Assembly (NCBI RefSeq): GCF_910592395.1
Contig: NC_088317.1
Location: 7,876,001 to 7,940,000 of the forward strand
DNA from: Lineus longissimus
Lineage: Eukaryota; Nemertea; Pilidiophora; Heteronemertea; Lineidae
Length of the DNA stretch: 64,000 bases
Direction of reading: 5' to 3'
Position numbers and translations under genes: made by a program. The number at the start of each line of letters is the position of its first letter. The stretch's first letter is position 1. Under the pieces are notes generated by a model. That model was not told where the DNA came from. It did not search any database and saw only the letters and a program-made list of their open reading frames with translations. Shown here piece after piece: positions 10,873 to 21,645 of this stretch.

Positions 10873-11541
10873 CCTTTTAAATGCGGAATTGGTTTTTCGT
10901 TGACCACACTCTATTGTGTAATTAATTTGGGCGAAAAATGCCTTTTTTGGGGAAAAAGTCTTTTTAGACCCTTTTAATTCTGCGTATAGTGTTCCTTCTG
11001 TCATTTGTTTGTAAAAACACTATGTTATATCCTGGAAATGAATAATATAGCCATTATGTCCACTATTTCATGTCTTTTATTGATTTTCTCCACAAATTTC
11101 ACCATATTTTGTAGAAATGTCATTGTGCTTGATAATTGTCCACTAGCATGACTGGCATCGCTACCTGCCACACTTTCACTGTCCAGATCGTCATCATCAA
11201 GTAAATAACCCCCACTACCTGACAGTTCACCTCTAAATCCTTGAATGATGACAATTCATCTGAATCCGACTCTAAACTTTGGTTGAGAACTTCCTTATCT
11301 AACAGCCACTTCGTCTTACGTGCTGTAGTCATGATTCAGCTCAAAAAACTGTTACCAGTGGCGGCCATAGTGTTCTAAAACTAAACTACACTGTGCTGAT
11401 GCTTTAAGGGGATTCCCCAATCAAGTTTCGGCTTGTTGCCTGGGCTCAGGTGAGTCACAAACTTAGGACGCCGTATGATGTCTTTCCCAATACCTGACCG
11501 TCAGGCCAGGACGTCATATTACGTCTTACACAGTTAACAGG
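10873..11541 (-). mobile_element. piggyBac-like deletion element retaining transposase N-terminus
   Basis: It is flanked by TTAA at 10869-10872 and 11542-11545. The termini are imperfect inverted repeats (left CCTTTTAAATGCGG, right on the minus strand CCTGTTAACTGTGT). On the minus strand a Met at 11332 opens a short reading frame with the acidic start typical of piggyBac transposases (SLESDSDELSSF). After a frame change near 11240 the acidic stretch continues (LLDDDDLDSESVAGSD). The DDE catalytic part is absent, so the element would depend on a transposase made elsewhere. Confidence 0.72.
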
Positions 11542-11545
11542 TTAA

Positions 11546-13600
11546 ATTGATATGGGTAGTTCCTTCAAAAAAGAAGGAGAGTTGAATTTCATGTGGCTTG
11601 TCATTAATTGACAGCTGTCTCCTGAGGTCATGATCAGCAGTGAAAGCTGATTTGTCAAAGCTTACTGCTCAATTTTCAGTGGCAAGCCTGAAGTGCCGGG
11701 ATCAAGAAAGTTTTGGCAAGGATGAATAGCCCTAAATGATTTATAGTGGCGAGTCCATTGATCTGTTCGCATGAAGTTGAAATTTGATACGACTGACTCC
11801 TATACCGGTACGATGCTAATTGAAATGGGATGCAGGTGGCCGACCCCGACTCAAGGTCAAATCAAAAGATAGCGTATTCCTGATTGAACTGGATGCGACG
11901 ATGCATGTTATTTTTTATTTGGCCACCATTTGTGGGTAGTTGCCAAGTTAAGTTTGCATGTTTTGCGCGTTGGATTTATATGTTCTTTATTATCTATATG
12001 TTTGATTATTATCTTCTGGGTTGTTATTTGCTGCCAATCACGTAGGTACAATGAAGGCCAAAATATCCCTGTGTTCTGAATTAAATAAATGATTGCCCCG
12101 CCCGCCCGGCATCACATCATTAGTGAGGACGCGGCCCGTCATCTTTTTCCTGGCGCACGTCTGTTCATATAATCCTCGGTTTGTATCATGTCGCGTCGGG
12201 TCGGGTTGCTTCGGTCAATTATATCGGTCAGTACTCTAAACGACCTAGATCCGTAACGTAATTTATTTCGGTGCGTGTACTGCAAAACCTATATCATCGT
12301 GGCATCGTGGTTTGAGGTACGAACTGTCCAATACAACTATCAGGTTCTGGCTGGTTCCTTAACGTTATCGTAAGGTGCCAAATCCGATAAATACTTCTGG
12401 ACCTGGTTGTATAAAGAAACATTCACTGTGTGATGTTCAGCTGTGCATAGTTGAATGGTATGATCAAGTTTAACACAGTGCTTATTACTTTTTGACCTTG
12501 ACCTAGTTTCCAAGGTCAGAAATGTCAAACTATAAAATTTCACTTAACCCTTATGGAGGCAAGCACTTAATATTTCTAAACCCTGAACGGGGCAATGCAT
12601 TTCAGGTAGTGGCTACCAATTCAGAAAAACAATAGTGACAACATTATAAACCAATGTAGACCCAATAAGTATACATTTTCTGAAAGCATATAATGTCATC
12701 TAAATATTCCTGATTTGATACTGAGAAAAAAACAGCGTTTACCCACTAAAAAGGGATTTATTCATCAAAAAGGGCCCATGGGGGTCGTCCAGCCAAAGCA
12801 CCCCTCATGACAACAAACATTGACCAATAAACCACACTAGTAGGCCTACTCTTGATTAAAACTAGAGATGATATACTATCAAATAAAGTCATCAACTTGT
12901 CCCTATTCCCTATACTGGATTTCAAAATTCATGATTCCGTAGCATCCTCGATAGCTGGTCTGGTCCCTCCTTCAGAAACACTCAAAAAAAGAATTACGCA
13001 AAAAGACGAAATCTAACACACAATGGCGAGAAAACATGCGTATTGGTCATTATTCACGGCTGCACAGTGATAAGTGATGACGTTATGGGGATTCCCCATT
13101 GTGGCGGGTGATTCACATAACATACGAAACAGCATCCCGCGAAGTTACTATTAATAGCTCACAAGGTCATTTGCATAAGATATTGATGACGTTTTAGTCT
13201 CGTGACAGTCGGACATCGACACTTATTTCTACGAATTTGAGCTTATTTCAAAGTCAGTTATCTTTGACCCTGCATTGTTTTTAGCATGAATGATACCATA
13301 GAGTCAGAGAGAGAAATATTCAGAACAATTATGTAGTATTTCCAACACTCGGACATGTGCCAGACTAAATCTAACTGCCCTAGTTAGAAAGCCTGAATCC
13401 ATTACGAAACCGCATGTTTGTCCGACATTGCCTGTAATTCAGCGATGGGGAAATAGAGGGCAGCAGCTGCAGTGACGTCATCTTCGCAGAATGTTATTAG
13501 GTGCCCGTTTTCAGCTTTTTAAAAGGCTACGGCGTACTCCGTAGGTGCCCCCATTTGGGTTAAGGTGGTTAAAATGCTGGCCCTTTGGGATCATGTGGGG
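11546..13600. other. Mostly unassigned intergenic sequence
   Basis: I see no supported gene. A short piece near 12480-12540 resembles the family-1 phrase 'gaccttgacctagtttccaaggtcagaaatgtcaaa'-type unit in degraded form. A TGACGTCA palindrome lies at 13473-13480. The rest holds nothing I can name. Confidence 0.5.
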
Positions 13601-13604
13601 TCTG

Positions 13605-13860
13605 TAGTCCATCGGCGTCCGTTAGCAGGTCACGCTTTGTAACCACTAAAGGAACTGACCTTAAACTTGGTAAATATGTCCCCCTTGTTGAAATCTCCTC
13701 ACATATCAGTTTTCAGTCGTATCTCATTCTCTGGTTGGCCACTGGAGGGCACAATGTGAAAACAGAAAAACTGCAATGGGTACCAGAGAGTTGCCAGTGG
13801 CCTCCCAATGGCTTTTGATCATTTTAAAGGCAATTCAGAACAATGCAGAATTTGACTTAT
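13605..13860 (+). repeat. Degraded family-1 Helentron-like fragment
   Basis: The order cggcgtccgttagcagg, cacgctttgtaaccac, cttaaacttggtaaatatg, ttggccactggagggc matches the unit order of the family-1 copies at 7.9 and 15.5 kb. Both ends are missing. Confidence 0.6.
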
Positions 13861-14257
13861 GGCCCAATAAGGTAGCACTACACAGTGCAGAGGACGGTGT
13901 CAAGGGCAGCGTCAAATAGGCCCCTGGCAACCGACACGAGGTAGTCTTTCAGTTCTTGCTGAGGACAAATCATACTACCACAGGCACCATGATATATACA
14001 TTTCTGGGTTCGAATGAAGTCTATTGCATTTTCATTGCATTTGATTTCTAAGTGCACTGATAGGTGGTGCCACCTTTGACACCACTTGAATCCTGAAAAT
14101 GGCAAAGAATTGACCATGAAATAGCATGAAGTGTTCGATCTTCAAACGGGCCTAAATCAGTTCAAAATGAATGATTTGGGAAAGTCATTACCGCAAGCAG
14201 ATAGCCAAATGGATCCAGTTTCTTTATTTGATGTGAAAGCATGGTGTCATTTTGCTA
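13861..14257. other. No recognised feature
   Basis: Unique-looking intergenic sequence. A 79-codon minus-strand frame is not supported by domain or splice evidence. Confidence 0.45.
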
Positions 14258-15442
14258 TTTTTGGCTCACCGTAGGGGAGTCTATACAACACCGCAGTGTC
14301 CGTCGTCGTCTGTCGTCGTCGTCTGTCATCGTCGTCGTCCGTCGTATCCTATTTCTAAAATAGTGGCACGTTTCTTAACCGCTAGGGCTATGGACTCAAA
14401 ACTTTGTTTGCATGACCCCCTAGGACAGATGACCTTTGACACTGAATTTCGGTCCGGTCTGATTCTTTACTTGGCCACTAGGGGGCCAAAACTGAAAACA
14501 TAAATAGTGTGATATCTCACTTATTAATGATTAGTTTGTGGTAAAAATTTTATGGTAGATACTCTTAGCAACGATACATCACATATGATACGGGTTTTTG
14601 ATTTGACGTACTTGTCAAGGTCACAGAGGTCAAATGGCGTAAATTGGCCATTTGAGCGTAACTGTGGCACGTTTCTTTACCAATAAAGCTATGAACTTGA
14701 AATTTAGTACACATGACTCCCTGCATCATAATATAACCTCTGACAACGAATTTCGGTCTGATCTTGGCCACCAGGGGGCCAAAACTAAAAGAAGTAAAAT
14801 GTGCAATATCTCGCTTAATAGTGACTTGTTTTCAATTTTATTTTTATGGTAGGTACTCAGAGCAAGGATACATCACATATCCTACGGGTTTTTGATTTGA
14901 CCGTATTTTCATGGTCACAGAGGTCAAATGGTGTGAATTGGCCGTTTGTGTGAAACTATGGCACGTTTCTTAACCACTAAAGCTATGAACGATAAACTTG
15001 GTACACATGACCCCCTAGGTCAGATGACCTGTGACTCTGATTTTCGGTCCGGTCTGACTCTTAACTTGGCCACCAGGTGACCAAAACCAAAAAATTGAAT
15101 AGTGCCATATCTCGCTTATTACTGATTAGTTTTTGGGAAAAATTTTATGGTAGATACTCTTAGCAAGGATATATCACGTATCGTACGGGTTTTTGATTTG
15201 ACGTATTTGTCAAGGTCACAGAGGTCAAATGGCGTAAATTGGCCATTTGAGCGTAACTGTGGCACGTTTCTTTACCAATAAAGCTATGAACTTGAGACTT
15301 TGTACAAAGGACCCCCTAGGTCAGCTAGCCTCTGACCCTGAATTTCAGTCCGGTCTGATTCTCAACTTGGCCACCAGGGGGCCAAAAGTGAAAACCTAGA
15401 AAGTGTGATATCTCGCTTATTAGTGATTCGTTTTCAATAACC
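14258..15442 (+). mobile_element. Family-1 variant Helentron-like element with about 300-bp tandem units, 3' part lost
   Basis: The head TTTTTGGCTCACCGTAGGGG is followed by a GTC-rich microsatellite (14298-14345). Tandem units then follow, with gtggcacgtttct at 14364, 14663 and 14958 and near 15260, so the period is about 295-301 bp. Each unit carries a 'gggggccaaaa' phrase, a 'tatggtaggtactc' phrase and a paired 'caaggtcacagaggtcaaatgg' phrase. A second element starts at 15443 and no 3' end of this copy is seen. Confidence 0.7.
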
Positions 15443-16577
15443 TTTTTAGCTCACCTCTTAGCAGAGGTGAGCTTATCCCATACCGTGGCGTCCGTCGTCC
15501 GTCGTCGTCGTCCGTCGTCGTCGTCGTCGTCGTCGTCCGTCGTCCGTTAGCAGGGCACGTTTCGTAACTGTTAGAGCTATTGAGTTGAAACTTGATACAC
15601 ATGTACCCTTATGTAATGACACCTTGGAGACCAAGTTTCGGTCCGATTCGTTTCATGGTTTGGCCACCAGGGGGCTAAACGTTAAAAGTGAAAATATGCA
15701 ATATCTCCCTTAATAGTAGTCGGGAAATTTTGAAAAAAATATGGTAGGTACTTCTAGCAAATGTGCATCATATATCCTCCGGGTTTTTGATTTGACCTCC
15801 TTTTTAAGGTCACAGAGGTCAAATGGTGTAAATTGGCCGTTAGGATGTAACGATGGCACGTTTCTAAACTGCAATGACTATTGATACCAAATTTGGTACA
15901 CATTTACCCCTTAGTCAGGTGATCTCAGGGACCGAAGTTTGGTCCAATATGATTCACCACTTGACCACCAGGGGGCAAAATCCAAAAACCTTAAAAATGT
16001 GATTATTCCTTAACTTCTTGCCCGATTGCCACCAATTTGATATCATGGGTACATCTAACCACCATACAGTATATGTCACACAGGTTTTTAATTTGACCTT
16101 CTTGTCAAGGTCACAGAGGTCAAATGGCGTAAATTCGCTGTCAGGCCGTAACTATGGCACGTTTCTTAACTGCAATGACTATTGATCACAAATTAAGTAC
16201 ACATGTACCCCTTGGTCAGGTGATCTCAGGTACCGAAGTTTGGTGCGATCTGATTTGCCGTTTGGCCTCCAGGGAGGGGGCCAAATCCGAAATTCTTCAA
16301 AATGCAATTATTCCTAGTAATGACTTGCCCGATTGGCACCAATTTTATATCATAGGTACATCTAATTCTAACAACCATTCAATGTGTCACCCGGGTCTTC
16401 TTTGATTTGACCTACTTTTCAAGGTCACAGAGGTCGAATGTACTGTAAATTGGCCATTTTGGGGAAATTGTAATTGCTTGGACCTACATCAAACCTAACA
16501 CTACATGACACAATACAATGCTCTTTATCCATCTTTCCTCCACATGAGGTGAGCACAATGGCCCTGGCCATTTCATT
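15443..16577 (+). mobile_element. Family-1 Helentron-like element copy C (complete, nested)
   Basis: The 5' hairpin AGCTCACCTCTTAGCAGAGG and its partner lie at 15447-15472, followed by a GTC/GTCC microsatellite to about 15548. The 3' end ATGAGGTGAGCACAATGG, then the CCCTGGCC hairpin and TTCATT, is at 16544-16577. The body has three family units. It sits inside or at the end of the preceding variant copy. Confidence 0.75.
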
Positions 16578-16611
16578 AATGTTGAAAGCGGCCATCTTGG
16601 AAACCATTTTT

Positions 16612-16794
16612 AGCTCAGTTTGTGATGGAATATTGATATAAACTGCCCCAGAAAAGAAAGCTGCACTACCACACCACTTCCTCTAAGATCGCAAAATTTA
16701 CATCAATGACCAAAACTGTTCTCCCCATAGCCACTGCAAATGACATGCATTAACATTACCCGAGGTGAGCAAATGGTCCCTGGACCATTTCATT
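16612..16794 (+). repeat. Short family-1 remnant with intact 3' end
   Basis: It begins with ttttagctcagtttg and ends with cgaggtgagcaaatgg, then tccctggaccatttcatt. The 3' stem here is AAATGGTCC-CT-GGACCATTT, which differs from other copies but remains fully paired. Confidence 0.6.
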
Positions 16795-17613
16795 TCTACA
16801 TACCAGCAAAATCCCATCGTCAACCTAGATTGTAATAATACTAAATGTTTTATTACCATTAAAGACCATAAACCTGTGAAAAAAGTGTTCTTTTGCATAA
16901 AAAACAAGTAATTTGAAATTTCAGTTTGGGGCTACAATTACCCCAAAGCCACGAGGTAATTGTAGCCCGTGACCAGAAGTCATGTATGGCTCTCAGAAGC
17001 ATTGTTTTAGATAAAATGCTCTGAATTACAGGCACTATTATTGGAGTAGGTGCAACTACAATATCCTTGCCAGTTTTTGTGAATCTGCTGGGAAAATAAT
17101 CTTGCGTAACCTAAGTTATAAGTGAAAAAGGGGCTACAATTACCCCATTTTATGTTATATATTGTTATTTTTGCCCCTTCTGTGAACCTCTACAAGTACT
17201 ATGTTGCATCAAAACAAGTTTGGTCAAATTGTTATCGAGTTGTGTTTTATATATTTTTGAAAATTTTCTCTGGCCCCAGACCCTCGACCCTCATAGCCCT
17301 TTTAGACCTCTCCTCAGATTTTCCTTGACCCCCCAAGCACCTCTTCAAAACAGCTGGCCCAATACACTGATGATAACTATTAATTTGTTCCCAGATGTAA
17401 CCAGGATCTCTGGCCCGTGCTGATGTAGCTCAGCAGGAATCCCATCAGGTCATGAAGCCTTGTTCGTTCCACAACCTTTCAGACCTCTCCGAATGTTGAG
17501 GGGTCGAGGAAAATCTGCTGCCTTTCATCTGCCAAATGCGATGGCACTCCTGTCAGGTTGTGGATGATGAGCTGGCCCATTAACACCAATGAAAACTATC
17601 TTTTTATTTCCAG
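16795..17613. other. Upstream intron of the SDR gene, no clear exon
   Basis: Two phrases recur. 'agctggccca..ac..atga..aactat..ttt.ttcccag' occurs at 17351-17397 and again just before the exon at 17568-17613. An inverted pair (cagattttccttgacccc / ggggtcgaggaaaatctg) lies at 17312-17330 and 17500-17517. No exon for the N-terminal Rossmann half of the reductase was recognised here. Confidence 0.45.
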
Positions 17614-17699
17614 TTGAAGACAAAATAGAAATAGCAACTATCAACCCTGGTTATGTTCTTGGACCTGTAGTTCATGGTACCGCTGGAACAAGTACAGAG
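17614..17699 (+). CDS. Extended SDR (NAD(P)-dependent reductase) exon 'a'
   Basis: The acceptor is tttatttccag, the donor gttagt, and the exon enters in phase 1. It encodes IEIATINPGYVLGPVVHG, the INPGxVLGP region of extended short-chain dehydrogenases (dihydroflavonol-reductase, cinnamoyl-CoA-reductase and yeast GRE2-like methylglyoxal reductase relatives), downstream of the catalytic YxxxK helix. The exon joins in frame to 20711. The N-terminal TGxxGxxG and YxxxK exons are not visible in the window and are presumably upstream. The substrate cannot be inferred. Confidence 0.82.
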
Positions 17700-18212
17700 G
17701 TTAGTTTACATGCAGTGTTAAGTTTTAATTGCATCAAACAACTGGTTGAGAATTGTTGAGCCGAGTTACAAGATCACAAAACAGATGTTAGATTTTGTGT
17801 GGTATTATTTGGCTCCATGCCGTTGCATCATTACTTTCAGCACATCACTTTTGCTTGATGTGCTGGGGCCTTTTTGGATCAACGGTATCGTGAGTACAAT
17901 AGCACATAGTTTATTATCCTTCATCATCCGTCGTCCGTCAACAATAAAAGAAACAGTGGCACGTTTTTTCGAATCACATCGAATTTTGGTCTGATTTGAT
18001 TCTGGACTTGGCCCCCGGGGGGCCAAAATGAAAATATAAAATATGTGATATCTTGACTGACTAATTTTCAATGAAATTTTTATGGTAGGAATTTCTAGAA
18101 AGGATACATCACATATCGTATGGGTTTTCGGTTTGACCTACTTTACACATACTGAAGTTCTGGCGGTATTGCCTCCGTAGCCTCCGCCAATACCACTGGA
18201 AATATGTGTCAT
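17700..18212 (+). repeat. Intron with degraded family-1 Helentron-like unit
   Basis: From about 17909, catcatccgtcgtccgtc, cagtggcacgttttttcg, gacttggcccccggggggcc and tatggtaggaatttctag follow the family-1 unit order to about 18150. A small inverted pair (ggcggtattg / caataccac) follows at 18165-18200. Confidence 0.6.
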
Positions 18213-18216
18213 ATTT

Positions 18217-18371
18217 ATCTCTCTGCTAAAGCAGAGAGATTATAGGGTGGGGGCTGGATGGCGTCCGGTTCCTGCAGGTCCAAATCACTACTACATTACG
18301 TTTCTAGAGCCCTTGATCCTGAATGGTTTTTAGCTCACCTCTCTGAGAGTTGGCTAGAACTGTAAACACAA
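18217..18371 (+). repeat. 5' head of another hairpin-type element, truncated
   Basis: A perfect hairpin, ATCTCTCTGC-TAAA-GCAGAGAGAT (18217-18240), is followed by a 'ggatggcgtccgg' phrase. This resembles the head arrangement of the Helentron-like families but has a different word. A second head (ttttagctcacctctctg) starts near 18330. The gypsy fragment begins right after it. Confidence 0.5.
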
Positions 18372-20056
18372 AAAAAAAGTTTGGAGTGTTGGCGTTTTGT
18401 CTACGTCAAAATATTGAAGCGTTGAATCAGTTGTGATTGCCTCCTTTAGGGTGGCAAAAATTTGTCATGATTCGCGTCCCATGTGAATTCAGTGTTTTTT
18501 TTCACCATATATCTAAGCGTTGCAGCTTTGTGTGATAGATTCGGTATGAATGGCGAAATATAGGTGATCAGTCCTAGGAATTCCTGCAGTTCTTTTTTGT
18601 TGGCTGGTGCAGGCATATTTTTCACATACTTTTAGGGATCTGGTTTTACTCCTTCATCACTGAAGATTCCCCCAAAGAATGCTATGCTAGGTTGCTTTAC
18701 GGCGCATTTCTGTTCTGCGGAATTGAAAACTAGCCCATTTTCGCGCGCAACTTGCATCAGTTGATGTAATTTTGCGTCGTGGTTTTTATCGCTAAGACCG
18801 TACACAGTGCAATCGTCTGCGATAACAACCGTACCATCACACTGTTCTATGATCTGGTCCATTTTCTGCTGAAATAAATCCTGACTCACAGATAATCCGT
18901 ATGGTAAGCGACAGAAGCACATTCTCCCGAACAGAGTTTGGAATGTTATCAGGAGTTGCGATTCTTCGTCAAGGCACACAGCCTAGTAGCCTGATTTTGC
19001 ATCAAGCTTTGTAAATTATTTAGCACCTCTGAACTTATGAGTGAGATTATCCAGTGTGCGAGTCCTATAATGCGGTCTTCTCAATGCTTTATTGAGATGC
19101 TTTGTATCTAAACAGATGCGGAGTGAGCCATTGCTCTTGCGAGCATGCTAAACTCGAGACCCAGTCAGTTGGTTCTGTTACTTTACGAATCACACCAAGC
19201 AACTCTATCTCATCTAGACCAGCTTTAATCTCATCTTCAAGCGCTATTGGTACCTTACGTGGTGGGTCTATATGCGGCGGTACACTAGGATCCACAAATA
19301 GATGAGCTTCCCCACGAAAACAACCCAGAGAATCAAAGCGATCCGGATACATACATTTCAGATCTGCAACACTGTTGATCGGCGGCCAGTTTCCAAGTCC
19401 GGTACTTTTATCAATGCTACAGTGTAACGTAACTAATTTAAATATCTGACAAGATGATAATCCAATGATGGCTTGGCCATTCATATCAACCACATACGAA
19501 TCGGTTAACTGTATAAAACTCGAGTCCTGCTGCTCCACAGCGTTCACTTTCGTATCGTGTTTCCCTTTACTGTAGTGTTTTCTCGGCTTGTCTCGTTTCT
19601 GGCCTTTCGTATTTTCCCCCAGATTCTGTCGGAAGTGATGCAACTTCAAACGACAAATGCGAAAATTTTCTGCTGGCTCTATCTGACTTTCAAATCGTTA
19701 CCAAATCACCTCAGGCTTTTACTGTCTTCATCCGACAGGTCCCACGTATTATAGCATTTGAGTCATTCTTCCCCTACAGCCAGGAGAATGTCGGCAACTG
19801 CAGTTTCGCCTGTGATCTTTTTGATTCGGAAATACAGTTCACACCTCTGCTTGAACAACTTGAACGTTTCAGCCACATCGCCTGCTCCCCAATCTAGTTT
19901 GGGCATTTTGTCCGCCATTTTTGTTTCTCGACTTCCGAAACTGCATCGGCTATGTCGTGCTTCAAACGGCGATTTCTCACTATTTGCAGGGCATATCAGT
20001 TTTACAGTCACTTTATTCTTTTCTTACCATTGCTGCGTTCTTTTCCGCTGCCACCA
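18372..20056 (-). pseudogene. Ty3/gypsy retrotransposon fragment (gag-PR-RT)
   Basis: On the minus strand, from 20011 down, a gag start (WGAGDVAETFKLFKQRCELY) is followed by a short unread gap. Next come a basic linker, a protease-like region near 19490 (SYVVDMNGQAIIGL) and the pre-RT segment PPRKVPIALEDEIKAGLDE. The RT at 18979-18632 has FGRMCFCRLPYGLSVSQDLFQ and an active site read as IADD in place of YADD. In a shifted frame to about 18450, MPAPANKKELQEFLGLITYI is the end of the RT palm/connection. Stops and frame changes show decay. RNase H and integrase are missing at the low-coordinate end. Confidence 0.85.
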
Positions 20057-20159
20057 TGTAATAGTCGGAGGTTAATATATTGGACAAATCAGATGTCTTT
20101 CATAGAGCTCTATTATCAGCGACCGGCATAAGAATAAAAACATGGCTGAACCCCTTACA
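20057..20159 (-). repeat. Putative short LTR of the gypsy fragment (5' LTR)
   Basis: The segment starts TGTAATAG and ends CCCCTTACA, so it has the TG...CA form on both strands with TGTAA/TTACA ends. It lies directly before a minus-strand TGGTGGCAGCGG, a common primer-binding style. At 103 bp it would be a short LTR, as in Mag-type gypsy elements. The second LTR is not present for comparison. Confidence 0.55.
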
Positions 20160-20227
20160 TAATACAATCCAATGATCCCGTGCTGTAAGTGCAGTGCAGC
20201 GGTAAAATTAAATTCATTACAGTGTTT

Positions 20228-20606
20228 GTCATCAAACTGAAGGTGTTGAAGAGCTGATGTGAAAAAAAGAACCCCTCAACCACTGCAATAGGGCGTTAAA
20301 GGGTTAGACGTGTGTAACATCTCCCTAATTAGTTTCAGCGCCTATTCATATTCTGTGAAGATTTACATGAAGGACCTGAATCTGCCTATTCAATAGTTAA
20401 ACGATGTTTTAAGCTAAATGCCCTTTATGAATTTGGCCCCATTTGTCTAAGCTTGATTCCCTCTAGTCTGTCCACATCTCCATATCTACCATAAACCTAG
20501 ATGCATATACTACTTGTTCCATACTCTTGTCATTCATCTCATTGCTTGCTATTCAATTCCACCAGCATAGCTATGAAGGCTGTCAGCCCTCTAGTTCTGG
20601 ATTATC
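20228..20606 (+). repeat. Helitron-like 3' end, family 4 copy 1
   Basis: The segment from catcaaactgaaggtg to ccctctag is repeated at about 50440-50849. It ends with a small hairpin GGCT-GTC-AGCC followed by CTCTAG and T, matching the CTRR-type end of Helitrons. No 5' end was recognised. Confidence 0.6.
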
Positions 20607-20710
20607 CCTGTAAACTGCATTTTCATTGTCTTATTGTAAGAGAAATTGTAAAACCTCAGCTTGATCTTTAAATGTTTACATAACAAATGTTTATTATGAT
20701 ATTTTTGCAG

Positions 20711-20831
20711 CTGTGCCGGCGATTGTTAGAGCGTTCAATGCCAGCATGCCCAAGACTTAATTTCCCAATTGTGGATGTGAGGGATGTAGCCCTGGCTCAT
20801 ATCAAAGCCATGACATCGGAGGAAGCTGCTG
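20711..20831 (+). CDS. Extended SDR exon 'b'
   Basis: The acceptor is tatttttgcag and the donor gtaaga. The exon enters in phase 0 from exon 'a' and leaves in phase 1. It encodes PRLNFPIVDVRDVALAHIKA, the conserved VDVRDVAxAH motif of extended SDRs (substrate-domain side), followed by EEAAG. The phase and motif match both neighbouring exons. A gypsy fragment and a Helitron-like end lie in the 3.0-kb intron before it. Confidence 0.88.
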
Positions 20832-21591
20832 GTAAGAGATTTGAGAACCTGATATCCGAAACTTACCATTTTGTTGCGCACATATTCTCTGTGCTCTTCA
20901 ACATATAGCAAAACTTATACGTATATGCGTACACATATACGCATATACACCGCGTACATTGGAACGTATGGAAAAAGATGACTTGAGAAAACCTCAACTT
21001 ATGTGACGACGTATTCGTATCAATAATGCAACATGAATGCCGATCGAATCCACCAGTGCCTTGTGGCCAGCTCTCGCCATACAAACACACGATATTTGGG
21101 TTAATGGCTTTCTCGTCTGTTTCTGACTGACCTGTCTATTCTTTTGATGGTTGAGGTCACAAATAAACTCAGGCGAATTGGTGTACTGCTTGATGATCTG
21201 AATGATAGGCTATATTTTATGTCTGACTTGGAGAATGATCGCACAGACTACGCTGAACCCATGACTCTGAGCATTTCATGGCCCAACCCACACAATAATC
21301 CATGGCATACACGCCATGCACATACTCTATCTGTTTCTAAATATTCAAGAAACATGAAATATCATGCACTTTGTCGTTTGATGCCACTTAAAGGTCAAAT
21401 GCTGAGCTATTTAACCTGTATTTGTGGTGAATTTTCATAATATGCTATCTTAAAAAACATAATAAACCGAAATAGTGTTTTTTTGTGAAATAAGTGCTAT
21501 TTGTTCAGTCCTTTGCGAGCTCGTTTTTGAAGGCGCTTTTGAAAAGACCGCCAGATGTGAAGTTACGCTATTCGCCGCTAGGTTCACATTG
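20832..21591. other. Intron sequence, no recognised gene
   Basis: Intron 2 of the SDR gene starts here. A short alternating stretch (tatacgtatatgcgtacacatatacgcat) lies near 20915-20950. The plus-strand open segment at 21144-21440 has no supported identity. Confidence 0.5.
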
Positions 21592-21645
21592 GTGACGTCA
21601 CTAGTGCTGTCAAATCCACGATCATTGACCACTGCGCAAGTAAAA
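21592..21645 (+). promoter_or_regulatory. CRE-containing putative promoter of the P2X7-domain gene
   Basis: GTGACGTCAC (a CRE palindrome) overlaps CACTAGTG 46-54 bp before the start codon. The 21-bp block 21592-21612 recurs exactly, inverted, at 24394-24414 upstream of the convergent THAP gene. Its promoter role is inferred from position and motif. Confidence 0.45.

Noticed and set aside
17422-17475. tRNA or tRNA-derived SINE
   Set aside because: tagctcagcagg fits an A box, but the B-box-like ttgttcgttcc lacks a base and no acceptor stem or cloverleaf can be formed.
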